This document shows positions 8,862 through 17,829 of a DNA stretch of 64,000 nucleotides, piece after piece. The stretch is taken from NCBI RefSeq assembly GCF_025515275.1, contig NZ_JAOPFU010000002.1, forward strand, positions 124,001 through 188,000, given 5' to 3'. This DNA is from Catenovulum sp. 2E275 (GTDB lineage: Bacteria; Pseudomonadota; Gammaproteobacteria; Enterobacterales; Alteromonadaceae). The notes under the pieces were generated by a model. It searched no databases and had not been told where the DNA came from. It saw only the letters and a program-made list of their open reading frames with translations. How positions within the stretch are numbered: the first letter of the stretch is position 1; every line of letters begins with the position of its first letter. Both the position numbers and the translations under genes were made by a program.

Positions 8862-9629
8862 TTACTCCGCTGCTGAAATAGGCAAAGTTAATAAGTCAGG
8901 GGCAAGTTGTTTACGGGCAATGCGTAAACCTTTGGTGATTTGTGTGCGATATTCTGGAGATAACTCAACAAATTGATTTTGGTTAGTATCCCAAGCACCA
9001 CTTAATTTACCGTCACGAGTTTGGTAAATCAGCGCTACACGGCCAACACGTAAAAAGTCAACATCACGCTCTTCACCATCTAAAGTTAAAGTGCCGGTGT
9101 AAGCTTCAATTGTTTTACCGTAATCCACTTCAACCTGATACGCTTCTAATACACGGCGAAACTTTTCAGATGGCGCAATATCGGCTCTGTCCATCATAGT
9201 TTTTAAGCCTGCAATACGCTTTGCACGTTCTTCAGCTAAAAATGGAACATCTAAATTTACAAACTGCTCTAAGCCATCAATCATACGAATCATTAATGGT
9301 GTAACCTGACGTTCAACCACAGACACTTTATCGATTGAATCGTTAATATCAGCCATTTCAGCTTCTTGGTTAGCGATTTGTTTATCAAGCTGTTTGTTAT
9401 ACACTAACAAACCATCAATCTCTTTATTGATAGCTTTAAACTGCTGTAAACGGGTTTGAATATCGTCACTGATTTTGTCGATTTTCTTTTGTGACTTTTC
9501 AGCAGACTGGTTAATTTCTTTACCTGCTTTAATTGCAGGTTCTAAGCTCTCGGCCTGTGCAAATACAGAAGCAGATACAGCAACCGCAGAAGCAATAACA
9601 GACATTTTAAATATACGAGAAAGGCTCAT
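8862..9629 (-). CDS. DUF3450 periplasmic coiled-coil protein
   Basis: A 255-residue protein with a signal peptide (about 1-25, ending VFAQAES) and a coiled-coil region (about 35-105) followed by a globular C-terminal half. DUF3450 proteins are nearly always encoded directly upstream of TtpC-type ExbB genes, as here. Their biochemical role is not established; association with the TonB2 complex is inferred from conserved linkage. AGGAAG precedes the ATG. A PhoB-type repeat lies 59 nt upstream, so this gene probably begins the transcription unit DUF3450-ttpC-exbB2-exbD2-tonB2-TPR. Confidence 0.88.
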   Translation of the reverse strand: MSLSRIFKMSVIASAVAVSASVFAQAESLEPAIKAGKEINQSAEKSQKKIDKISDDIQTRLQQFKAINKEIDGLLVYNKQLDKQIANQEAEMADINDSIDKVSVVERQVTPLMIRMIDGLEQFVNLDVPFLAEERAKRIAGLKTMMDRADIAPSEKFRRVLEAYQVEVDYGKTIEAYTGTLTLDGEERDVDFLRVGRVALIYQTRDGKLSGAWDTNQNQFVELSPEYRTQITKGLRIARKQLAPDLLTLPISAAE

Positions 9630-9688
9630 AGGTAAGCTTCCTGTTAATTGATACTATTAAAAGATTGAGTGCACTATATGTCGTTTAT

Positions 9689-9728
9689 GTGACACTAAAA
9701 TTAACCGGATATGACAGTAATATGACAA
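9689..9728 (-). promoter_or_regulatory. Pho box (PhoB-type direct repeats) upstream of DUF3450-ttpC-exbBD-tonB2
   Basis: On the minus strand: TTGTCAT (9722-9728), 4 nt, CTGTCAT (9711-9717), 15 nt, GTGTCAC (9689-9695). The 11-bp period of the first two 7-mers matches the PhoB consensus (CTGTCAT, 4 nt, CTGTCAT), and the third half-site is exactly two periods away. The same arrangement occurs upstream of the lipoprotein gene (15222-15261), at nearly the same distance from its start codon. Confidence 0.8.
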
Positions 9729-9765
9729 AGAGAAAGGCAAGCTTTTAAAGCTAAATTGTGGTTAT

Positions 9766-9792
9766 AAAAAAAGCAGCCGAAGCTGCTTTTTT
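9766..9792. terminator. Rho-independent terminator after the TonB-dependent receptor gene
   Basis: AAAAAAGCAGC, loop CGAA, GCTGCTTTTTT: a perfect stem with A and T tracts, functional in either direction. It ends the receptor transcript and separates it from the DUF3450 unit. Confidence 0.85.
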
Positions 9793-9813
9793 AAGTTTAA
9801 AGATACCTTGGTT

Positions 9814-12438
9814 TTATAATTCCCAAGAAAAACTTAAACTCACTTCTTGGCCTGAGTCTGATGATTCAGCGACTTCACCATTGCGAGTGAACTCTTGAGA
9901 ATCCCCTAAAATGTTTTTCACTTTTAAAGACATTTTAGTTTCAAACGTTGGGTAATAAGTATAAACAATGTCGAATGAATCAAACGGTGATTCAATTAAA
10001 TCCGGCATTCTGTCGATACCAGCACTCATGATACGCTCACCAAAACGGTTATAAACGAGCGAAGCTGAATGCTCACCATCATAAGAGTCAAAACCTAACT
10101 GTAAGTTAACCACATATTCTGAGTGACCTGTCATACGTCGTGTAGGATTGGTTACATAAGCGTTATCATCACTGGTAATAGGTAATAATGCTTGGTTTGC
10201 CAAACTAAAGTATGAATACTGGTCAGGAATAACAATTTCAGAATCACTTAACGTGATGTTACCTGAGAAGAAGAAGCGATCAAAACCTTTACCAATGAAA
10301 TCAAGGCTCTTCATCCACTCAAACTCTGTACCATAAATTTCACCGCGATCGGCATTAATAAATGATACGTTTGATTCATCTGCACCCGGCAATTGAATAT
10401 TTTCAATTGGCGCAGTTAAATCTTTATAAAATAACGCAACAGATAAGGTATCTGATGTATCTGAATAGTATTCCCAGCGGATATCAAAGTTTTGAATCTC
10501 TGTTACTTTCAAATCTGGGTTACCAAATACAGGGTTATCAGTTAATGGGTCTAAGTAACGAACCGGAGATAATTCTTTTAAATCTGGTCGAACAAGGGTT
10601 TTACCATAACCTAAACGAACCTGCTGCTCATCACTCATAATATAAGTAAATGATAACGCGGGTAACAATTCGTTTTCTGCAATTGCCGTTGGCTCAAGTG
10701 CTTTTTTGCGGTTATTTTCAAAACCGATTGGCACAACAGCCTGACGCCAATCTTCAAACCTGACACCACCACTTAACCGATATTGCTGATCAAAGAATAC
10801 ATCAAACTGACCATAGTAAGAATCCAACATACGAGCCGCGATGTAATCATCAACCCGTAATAGTTGTTGGAACTGGGTCAAATTAGAGGTTAATATTTCG
10901 TCAGTATAAACAGAGTCAATATCACCCACTAAATAGTTAGATTCACCTTCTGCTGCCGGTGAGTATTTAGATAAATACTGGAAAAACACACCATTTGAAG
11001 TACGCCATTTTTTAGAATGGTCTGCACCTACTTTTAATTCTATTTCGGTATTATCTAAATAAATCGGTAATGAAGCATTCCATTGAAAAATTTCGGCTTC
11101 ATCTTCCAACTCACTGAAAAAACGGCTAAGTGCAGGCGTTTTAGAGTCGGTTGCTAACGCAGCTTGACCTTGCAATGGGATATAAACGATTTCTCGTTCG
11201 TCTGGTGCATCACGAGTCGCTTTAGCTTTAGTAAATTGCCAGTCAAAACCTAGATTCATTAAATCTGGGAAGTTATGAATACCACGGATCTGATTTGTTG
11301 TTAATTCTCGTTTTTCAAACAAGATATTATAAACATCAGCAGAAGCGTCATAGTCAAAATCTTCGCCCTGTTCTAATTCAACTTTGTCTCGGCTGTTTCT
11401 TAAAAAGATACTGGTTGTTTCGATTCTGTGGTTAGTGCCAAACTCTAAACCAAAGTTTAAAATGGTACTAATTTGAACTTCATGCTCTGTTGATAAAACC
11501 TCTTTATCTTCAATCGCATTAATCCCATCAACGGTTGTATCAAAACGAACCTTGCGCTCTTTGGCATTAGACCAGCTATTATCATATTCAGATGATAATA
11601 AAACACCAAACACAACGTCCTCTGTTAATTCAAAACGATTCCCAACTGAAAAGCCAAACCCATAATCTGGGTCAATACTTTCACGGGTTACATTATTGCT
11701 GTTATCAAAAGCTAAAATAGTTTGATCAACGATTTGATCTGCTAACTCAGCATCACCCAAAGTAGACGTTAAAATGCTTTTGTTAATAACACCATATTCA
11801 TCAATATTTTGCTTAACAATGCTAGGTAATTCACGCTCACCAACATCGCCCCAAAAGCTACTTCCGTTATCGTAAGTTAAACCGTCATCTGAGTTTTCAG
11901 AGTTATAGCCTAAGCTACCGTTAATTGTAAAAACAAACTCACTCGGAATTGATTTAGTTCTGATATCAATGGCACCACCACCAAATTCACCAGCCATACT
12001 AGGAGAGTATGCTTTTTGAACTGACAGATTTTCAATAATGCCACTTGGGAACATATCTAAAGGGACAACTTTACGTGTTGGATCCGGAGACGGAACATTT
12101 GCACCATTTAATGTGGTACTTGAATAACGTTCCCCTAAACCACGGACATAAATAAATTTACCACCAACTAGCGTTAAACCCGTCACCCGCTTTAATGCTG
12201 ATGCCGCATCACTGTCACCAGTACGAGAAATTTGCTCTGAGCCTAATAAATCTGCAACGAAAGCTTGTTGTTTTCTTTCTTGAATCACCGCAGCGGCACT
12301 ACCTTGCAAGCGACTCGCAGTCGCAACAACCTCTTCCATTAAAGGGTCTGCGTCTGCTGCAAATAAATTTGTAGATGTAACGGCAGCTAACACTGCGGTA
12401 CAAACTTTGCTATTAAGCAGCTTGAAATGTTTAGACAT
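9814..12438 (-). CDS. TonB-dependent outer-membrane receptor
   Basis: An 874-residue protein with a signal peptide (about 1-27), a TonB-box-like EEVVATA (about 35-41), a plug domain (about 50-165; IYVRGLGERYSSTTLNGANVP, GEFGGGAIDIRTKS) and a C-terminal 22-strand barrel ending in the aromatic-rich VSLSFSWEL. The plug variant (RGLGERYSSTTLNG) is common in marine gammaproteobacterial receptors. It lies directly downstream of a duplicated lipoprotein and upstream of its own energising machinery, so it is probably the main client of TonB2. PhoB-type boxes on both sides suggest a phosphorus-related ligand; that is inference. Confidence 0.92.
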   Translation of the reverse strand: MSKHFKLLNSKVCTAVLAAVTSTNLFAADADPLMEEVVATASRLQGSAAAVIQERKQQAFVADLLGSEQISRTGDSDAASALKRVTGLTLVGGKFIYVRGLGERYSSTTLNGANVPSPDPTRKVVPLDMFPSGIIENLSVQKAYSPSMAGEFGGGAIDIRTKSIPSEFVFTINGSLGYNSENSDDGLTYDNGSSFWGDVGERELPSIVKQNIDEYGVINKSILTSTLGDAELADQIVDQTILAFDNSNNVTRESIDPDYGFGFSVGNRFELTEDVVFGVLLSSEYDNSWSNAKERKVRFDTTVDGINAIEDKEVLSTEHEVQISTILNFGLEFGTNHRIETTSIFLRNSRDKVELEQGEDFDYDASADVYNILFEKRELTTNQIRGIHNFPDLMNLGFDWQFTKAKATRDAPDEREIVYIPLQGQAALATDSKTPALSRFFSELEDEAEIFQWNASLPIYLDNTEIELKVGADHSKKWRTSNGVFFQYLSKYSPAAEGESNYLVGDIDSVYTDEILTSNLTQFQQLLRVDDYIAARMLDSYYGQFDVFFDQQYRLSGGVRFEDWRQAVVPIGFENNRKKALEPTAIAENELLPALSFTYIMSDEQQVRLGYGKTLVRPDLKELSPVRYLDPLTDNPVFGNPDLKVTEIQNFDIRWEYYSDTSDTLSVALFYKDLTAPIENIQLPGADESNVSFINADRGEIYGTEFEWMKSLDFIGKGFDRFFFSGNITLSDSEIVIPDQYSYFSLANQALLPITSDDNAYVTNPTRRMTGHSEYVVNLQLGFDSYDGEHSASLVYNRFGERIMSAGIDRMPDLIESPFDSFDIVYTYYPTFETKMSLKVKNILGDSQEFTRNGEVAESSDSGQEVSLSFSWEL

Positions 12439-12475
12439 ACTTTTACCTCAGTAAATAAAACTAGAATCAAAAAAT

Positions 12476-12497
12476 AAGGCGCTTAGTTAAGCGCCTT
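12476..12497 (-). terminator. Stem-loop terminator/attenuator between lipoprotein and receptor genes
   Basis: A perfect 10-bp stem, AAGGCGCTTA/TAAGCGCCTT, followed on the minus strand by TTTTTTGAT. It sits in the 78-nt gap between two genes that probably share a promoter, so it may reduce receptor relative to lipoprotein expression. Confidence 0.75.
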
Positions 12498-12516
12498 AGT
12501 TAGAGGCATTTATAAA

Positions 12517-15159
12517 TTAAAGGCCGTGAGTCCAGTTTTTATACCAAGTGTCATTTGCATCTTTAACTGCACCAACATAGTCAGTTGCGTCAAATGCATC
12601 ACTTACTGTGCTCATGTCTGTTGCTGTTACTGTACCTGTTGAAGAAGCTACAAAATTAGCATCAACCGTTACACCTGCAACCACTTCGTTACCAGCTGTA
12701 GCGGTTTCAAACCAAGCTTGAGCTTCTGCGTTTGCATAGTTTTTAGCACAAGAAAGAACTGAAGTAGAGATAGATAATGAGCCAGCTACCGCATTCGCTT
12801 TAGCAATATCATCATCAATGTCTAAACAAGAACCTTCAATAGCAGGCTCAACAAATAAGAAGTTGTAGAAAGCACCTTCTGAACCTTTGCGAATATCTAT
12901 ACCATTTGAATCAGGAGAATTACTGCCAATAAATGTTAAGTTAGCAATCGTTGGTTTTGAATTTGGAGTACCACCAGCAGCACCATCACCTTCTAATGCG
13001 TGATCACCACCAAGGTCATTTTGTTTAATTAATACGTATTGTACGTTACCAACCCAGCCTTGAGTCCAGTCTAAACTATCATCTTGGTTACCAGTTAAAA
13101 CTAAATGTTTAGCACTTACTGTACCACCAAAGAACTCGACACCATCATCTGAGTTATTATGAACTTGTAAGTAATCAACTGTTGTACCAGAACCCACTGA
13201 TTGGAAAGCAACACCGTTTAATTCGTTTTCACCGTCGACTTTAAAACCAGCGTACTTAACTTGAACATATTGCAAAGTACCAGAGTTATCATCAGCAATG
13301 TTACCACCATAAGTACCCGTATTTGCTTCACCCGGTACGTTAGCACCTTCGCTGTTTGGAGCCTGACCATTTAAAACGATACCACCCCATAAACCAGAAT
13401 CGTCTTCACTAACAGTGCCTTTTACATCAGAAACAGAAGTGAAAACGATAGGTGCAGATACACTACCAGCAGCTTCAATCTTTGAGCCACGGCTAACAAT
13501 TAAATAATCAGCACCTGACTGACCAAATACAGTCACACCTGGTTCAATTGTTAATGTTGCAGAATCAGCCGTTGTATAGCCTTGAGCCGCAATATCTTTA
13601 CCAACAATAACAGCACCAGTTAACTGATAAACAGCACCCGGAGATAAAGTAACGTCTTCTGTTAGTGTACCGCTAATAGCACAAGTTAATTGACCAGCTG
13701 TAACCTCAGCAACTTCAGTTGTACCTTGAGGACAGTCAGTAACTGTATTGTGAATGCCGTAAGTCCAGCCTAAAGTCCAGTCATTAGTACCGTCAAATGC
13801 ACCGATGTAATCAACTGTATCAAAATAACCGTCAACATCATTTGCTACATTTTTGCCAGCACCTAAAGCAGGAGAAGAAGCAACAGGCATATAATTAACT
13901 AACTTAGCATCATCCTGAATATTTGTATCAGAAGCAGCAAACCAGTCAGCAATTGTGGTTGCGCCTTCAGAGTCTGCAAATGGGGTATCACAGTTTAAGA
14001 TAGAGTTTTCAATTTTTAATGTACCAGCAGCCGCGTTTGCTTTAGCGATATCATCGTCAATATCTAAACAAGCTTCTGCATTTCCACCTACAAATAAGAA
14101 GTTGTAAAATTGACCGTCAGAACCTTTACGAATATCCATACCGTTAGAAGTATCAATGTCGCTACCTAAGAAAGTGACATTAGAAATAACTGGGTTTGAA
14201 TTTGGAGTACCACCCGCTGCGCCGTCACCTTCAAATGCATGATCGCCACCAACACTGTTGTGTTTAATATAAACGTGTTGAACTTTACCACTCCAACCTT
14301 GTGTCCAGTCTAAACTGTCATCTTGGTTGCCTGTTAACACTAAATATTTAGCATTAACTGTACCGCCGAAGAACTCTACACCATCATCTGAGTTATTGTG
14401 AACTTGTAAATACTCAACTGTTGTACCAGAACCAACTGATTGGAAAGCAACACCGTTTAATTCATTTTCACCGTCTACTTTAAAACCTGCAAAACGAACC
14501 TGAACATATTTTAAAACACCGCTGTTATCGTCTGCGATGTCACCACCGTAAGTACCTGTATCTGCTTCACCCGGTACGTTAGCGCCTTCACTATTTGGTG
14601 CTTGACCATTTAATACGATACCACCCCATAAACCAGAGTCGTCTTTATTTACTGTACCGTTTAAATCTTGGAATGCGGTGAATACAATTGGCTTAGTTGC
14701 TGTCCCTAAGGCATTGATTTTTGAACCACGACTAATAATTAAAGCGTCGCTACCAGATTTACCAAAAATAGTTGCACCAGCTTCAATATCTAACGTTGCA
14801 GAGTCTTCTGTTGTGTAACCATCAGCAGCAATATCTTTACCTACAAATACTTTGCCTTCTACTGCCCAGTAAACATCAGCGTGCAATACAACATCTTCTG
14901 TAATTTCGCCAGAAATTACATATACGTCTTTATCAAGGCTGCTAGATAATGCTGTATCTTTTGAAGCTAAGCCTAAAGTAATCGGAGACTCATCAGGAAA
15001 AGTAACATTTGAGCCACCACCATTATTATTGCCACCGTCTGAACCATTATTTACAACGCTATTATCTGTGCTTGCATCAATATTAATATCACCGCCACAG
15101 CCAGCTAAAATCAAAGATGTAGCCACCGCTGTTAACGAAAAAAGTTGTTTTAATTTCAT
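12517..15159 (-). CDS. Lipoprotein with two tandem beta-helix-like halves, partner of the TonB-dependent receptor
   Basis: An 880-residue lipoprotein (lipobox LAGC at about residue 20, then a Gly/Asn/Asp-rich linker). Two homologous halves follow, offset by 413 residues. Each has GKDIAADGYTTEDSATL, SGLWGGIVLNGQAPNSEGAN, GENELNGVAFQSVGSGTTV, DDGVEFFGGTV and LDWTQGW, which resembles a right-handed beta-helix or adhesin-like repeat fold. I prefer the ATG at 15159 because GGTGA, which includes the alternative GTG at 15168, is well placed as its ribosome binding site. It is probably a surface or periplasmic capture protein for the adjacent receptor; function unknown. The Pho box is 62 nt upstream. 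Confidence 0.8.
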   Translation of the reverse strand: MKLKQLFSLTAVATSLILAGCGGDINIDASTDNSVVNNGSDGGNNNGGGSNVTFPDESPITLGLASKDTALSSSLDKDVYVISGEITEDVVLHADVYWAVEGKVFVGKDIAADGYTTEDSATLDIEAGATIFGKSGSDALIISRGSKINALGTATKPIVFTAFQDLNGTVNKDDSGLWGGIVLNGQAPNSEGANVPGEADTGTYGGDIADDNSGVLKYVQVRFAGFKVDGENELNGVAFQSVGSGTTVEYLQVHNNSDDGVEFFGGTVNAKYLVLTGNQDDSLDWTQGWSGKVQHVYIKHNSVGGDHAFEGDGAAGGTPNSNPVISNVTFLGSDIDTSNGMDIRKGSDGQFYNFLFVGGNAEACLDIDDDIAKANAAAGTLKIENSILNCDTPFADSEGATTIADWFAASDTNIQDDAKLVNYMPVASSPALGAGKNVANDVDGYFDTVDYIGAFDGTNDWTLGWTYGIHNTVTDCPQGTTEVAEVTAGQLTCAISGTLTEDVTLSPGAVYQLTGAVIVGKDIAAQGYTTADSATLTIEPGVTVFGQSGADYLIVSRGSKIEAAGSVSAPIVFTSVSDVKGTVSEDDSGLWGGIVLNGQAPNSEGANVPGEANTGTYGGNIADDNSGTLQYVQVKYAGFKVDGENELNGVAFQSVGSGTTVDYLQVHNNSDDGVEFFGGTVSAKHLVLTGNQDDSLDWTQGWVGNVQYVLIKQNDLGGDHALEGDGAAGGTPNSKPTIANLTFIGSNSPDSNGIDIRKGSEGAFYNFLFVEPAIEGSCLDIDDDIAKANAVAGSLSISTSVLSCAKNYANAEAQAWFETATAGNEVVAGVTVDANFVASSTGTVTATDMSTVSDAFDATDYVGAVKDANDTWYKNWTHGL

Positions 15160-15523
15160 TGTTATCACCGTTTGTTAAAATTGAATGTATCAAGATTTAT
15201 GGCGCAGATTACGCACCAAAGATGACAACTAGATTCCAGAAAAATGACAGTTATATGACAAAGTGTAAACCAAGCTATACTGTTGCCTTATTTATTAACA
15301 AGATTATTTTTATTAATAATCAGCATGTTAAATCCAACATACTGATATTGGATTTAAATAACCCACCAATAAACTGATCTTTATTTAAACATTTTTATGA
15401 CAATTGAGAACTTATCAGTCAGTTATTAAAAATCGCCAAGAACTCCATCAAACAAACTATACAAATTTAAATAGTTTTTAGTACAATGCTTTAAAGTTAT
15501 TTTAAGTTAAGTGGCATTCAAAG
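15160..15523. other. Divergent intergenic region (Pho-controlled lipoprotein and zur)
   Basis: A 364-bp AT-rich gap holding the Pho box (15222-15261) for the minus-strand lipoprotein unit and the promoter region of zur. No Zur-type or Fur-type palindrome was recognised, and no gene is evident. Confidence 0.55.
15222..15261 (-). promoter_or_regulatory. Pho box (PhoB-type direct repeats) upstream of the lipoprotein-receptor unit
   Basis: On the minus strand: TTGTCAT (15255-15261), 4 nt, CTGTCAT (15244-15250), 15 nt, TTGTCAT (15222-15228). Spacing is identical to the box at 9689-9728, and 12 of 15 flanking positions around the core pair also agree. A possible -10 (TAATCT) lies just downstream within GCGTAATCTGCG. 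Confidence 0.82.
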
Positions 15524-15964
15524 ATGAGTGATTCATTATTATTAGAACAAGCAAGATTGCTTTGCCAAAATAAAGGCGTGCGTTTTACCGCTGTGCGTGA
15601 ACAAGTATTTACTTTATTGGCAGACGCAAACGGATCTATGGGTGCTTATGACTTATTAACCCAACTCCAAAAAACAGATGCTAAAGCAAAGCCGCCGACA
15701 ATTTACCGTGCTTTAGACTTTTTACTTGAGCATGGTTTTGTACATAAAGTTGAGTCGCAAAATGCGTATGTATTATGCAGCCACTTTGCTGAGCACCATA
15801 AAGCCCAGTTATTAATTTGTGATCAGTGTGGTGATGTGCAGGAAATAAATAGTACCGCTATCAGCAAAGCATTAATTAATGCTGCAAAACAAAAACATTT
15901 TCAAATTGTTGAACCAACAATTGAGGCTCATGGCGTGTGTGAGAATTGTCAAAAAGTAAGCTGA
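15524..15964 (+). CDS. zur: Zinc uptake regulator Zur (Fur family)
   Basis: A 146-residue repressor that senses zinc and controls zinc uptake genes. It closely follows E. coli Zur in the DNA-binding half (AKPPTIYRALDFLLEHGFVHKVES, with one residue differing from the usual TVYRALDFLLE) and has the C-terminal zinc sites CDQCG and CENC plus the HGVC histidine. It is monocistronic, with a terminator whose stem starts inside the last codons. It is divergent from the Pho-controlled lipoprotein gene. Confidence 0.92.
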   Translation: MSDSLLLEQARLLCQNKGVRFTAVREQVFTLLADANGSMGAYDLLTQLQKTDAKAKPPTIYRALDFLLEHGFVHKVESQNAYVLCSHFAEHHKAQLLICDQCGDVQEINSTAISKALINAAKQKHFQIVEPTIEAHGVCENCQKVS

Positions 15965-15984
15965 GTTTAATCAGCTTACTTTTT
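15951..15984 (+). terminator. Rho-independent terminator of zur
   Basis: AAAAAGTAAGCTGA pairs with TCAGCTTACTTTTT around a 6-nt loop. The left arm includes the last codons and the TGA stop of zur. The convergent ygiF-like gene may also use it. Confidence 0.85.
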
Positions 15985-16004
15985 AATCAGAAAATTTTAC
16001 TACT

Positions 16005-17537
16005 TTACCAATAAGGTGTCATTTTAAGGGCTGACTGGCGCGATTGTTCCAGCACTCTTACTAAGTTACTAATTTTAGTATCGCCCCAAACCTTAAGCTC
16101 TTGGCCATTGTCGCCCTGATAATTGGTTAAGCTTTCATTAAACAAAGCCAATGTTTTTAACTCAAAAATACCTTGTAAAATATCCAGCCACGGCGCTCTA
16201 AAGTCGCTACGTTCTTCACTGTCGAACAATGCACCAATACTCGCGCCAGATAACAAACCGCGACCGACATATTTTTCTACCTGAATATAATCCTGCGCAT
16301 CAAACTCTTGTTTAACCGGCATCATGTGTTTGAGTTTTTCCCAATCTTGCTGGTTTAACTGAGCCGCAATTGCGCCTATATTCTGGCTGATTTTTTCTTC
16401 GTTAATTTCTGAGTAACAGCGCCAACCCCGCTCAACTAACCAGCGCATTAAAGTTAAAATTAGCTGGCTGTAGCGTTTGCTGTAAAATAAGTTAATAACG
16501 TCTGATTCTTGCTGTAAACCTTTACGGCTGGCTTCTAAATAACTAATTAACTGCTCATCTTCCGCTATTTTTTTACGGTAAATACCTTTTTTAGAGGTGA
16601 GCTGTTTAATATGAACCGCTTCATCTAACCAGCTAAATTCACGAATAAGCCACTTAATATCTAGCCAAATCTGACTGCCAGCTTTTTTAGGAATATATTC
16701 ACGGTACAAATTTAAAGTATGCCGTACTAAATACACGCCTTTAATTAGCTGCTGTAAGTTCGACAAGTGTTGTTGTTGGCAATAAACTTCTTCGTGATAT
16801 TGCCAATAAGCTAAACCATGCTCAATAGATTGCTGAAACGCTTGTTCAACTGTCATATCAGTGCTGAGTTTGCACATTCCTATTTCTGGCTTGTTGTGTA
16901 GCTCTTTACCCAAAAATAATCGATAACCACGTGCCGCTTTACTGTCGTTTGATAATCTAAGTGGTAATTTTTCAGTTAATACATTCGCCAATTCAAAGAG
17001 CTGGCGCATATCGCCATCAATTAATTCAAGTTCAATTTCACGAATATCAAGCGACTTGTTTTCTGAGCTTACCTCACCTGAATCAAATACCACTTCAACC
17101 ACACTATTTTGATAATTAATCAGCCATAAATGACGGGTAAAGTGGGTGGTAAATAAGGGAACTAAATTTTGCTGTAACTCGTTAACTAAATGAGGCTCGG
17201 GCCAAACGTCAGCAGGAAATAAACTTAAATCCGGTTGTTGGGTATTGTCTATATCAATATTGTATTCTGGTCTTTTATGTAAACCACCCACGACTCGGCC
17301 TGCGGTTTTTAAAGTTTGTTCAGACGCACTATCTCGGGTGCGGATCCGCAAGCCAAAATCGTATGCTCTTAATTGCTGGTTTGGGGTATCAAAGTAGGTA
17401 TTAATGAGTTTTTTGCAGTTGTAACCATCTGTTTTTAACATAGGTAACAATAAATCGTCGAGTTGTGTTTTAACATCACAGCTATCAATGATTTGCTCTG
17501 AAGCGACAGCAAATTTTAGTTCTATCTCAGTATCCAT
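16005..17537 (-). CDS. ygiF: Inorganic triphosphatase, CYTH-CHAD protein (YgiF-like)
   Basis: A 510-residue protein with an N-terminal CYTH triphosphate-tunnel domain (EIELKF at residues 4-9, later RIRTRDS, EIELELIDG) and a C-terminal helical CHAD-like domain (about 215-500). The family hydrolyses inorganic triphosphate. It is longer than E. coli YgiF (433 residues), mainly in the CHAD half. I prefer the ATG at 17537 (MDTEIELKF), which matches homologue N-termini, over the GTG 15 nt upstream; neither has a strong ribosome binding site. It is divergent from the SH3-domain gene, as ygiF and ygiM are in enterics. Confidence 0.85.
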   Translation of the reverse strand: MDTEIELKFAVASEQIIDSCDVKTQLDDLLLPMLKTDGYNCKKLINTYFDTPNQQLRAYDFGLRIRTRDSASEQTLKTAGRVVGGLHKRPEYNIDIDNTQQPDLSLFPADVWPEPHLVNELQQNLVPLFTTHFTRHLWLINYQNSVVEVVFDSGEVSSENKSLDIREIELELIDGDMRQLFELANVLTEKLPLRLSNDSKAARGYRLFLGKELHNKPEIGMCKLSTDMTVEQAFQQSIEHGLAYWQYHEEVYCQQQHLSNLQQLIKGVYLVRHTLNLYREYIPKKAGSQIWLDIKWLIREFSWLDEAVHIKQLTSKKGIYRKKIAEDEQLISYLEASRKGLQQESDVINLFYSKRYSQLILTLMRWLVERGWRCYSEINEEKISQNIGAIAAQLNQQDWEKLKHMMPVKQEFDAQDYIQVEKYVGRGLLSGASIGALFDSEERSDFRAPWLDILQGIFELKTLALFNESLTNYQGDNGQELKVWGDTKISNLVRVLEQSRQSALKMTPYW

Positions 17538-17829
17538 ATAGGTGCGTTTCACGCGCTAATTTTTGGTAAGAGATGAGAAAATACCCCAGCATAAACAATT
17601 GTTCAAGTAATCCTTACCGATTGATTCAATATACCCCATATATTTTTGTTCTATCGCAAAAAATTAAGATGAAATGTGACCGATTAACATAATTGCGCTG
17701 GTAATCTGAGCCAATAAAGTTTTAAATAAGGGCAAGCTGCCAAATCGGTCTGATTTGGTTCAATTAAATAATAATTCTAGATGTTTGCTAAATCATTTTT
17801 AGCCTTTCAAATAATAATTGGAGTTTTCC

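Noticed and set aside
14990-15060. Slippery simple repeat in the lipoprotein linker (GGN/AAY codons) as a phase-variation site
   Set aside because: The repeats are imperfect and codon-sized, so length changes would keep the frame; no sign of a contingency locus.
15160-15523. Zur or Fur operator in front of zur or the lipoprotein gene
   Set aside because: No match to the Zur palindrome or the Fur 19-mer; the only clear operator-like pattern is the Pho box.
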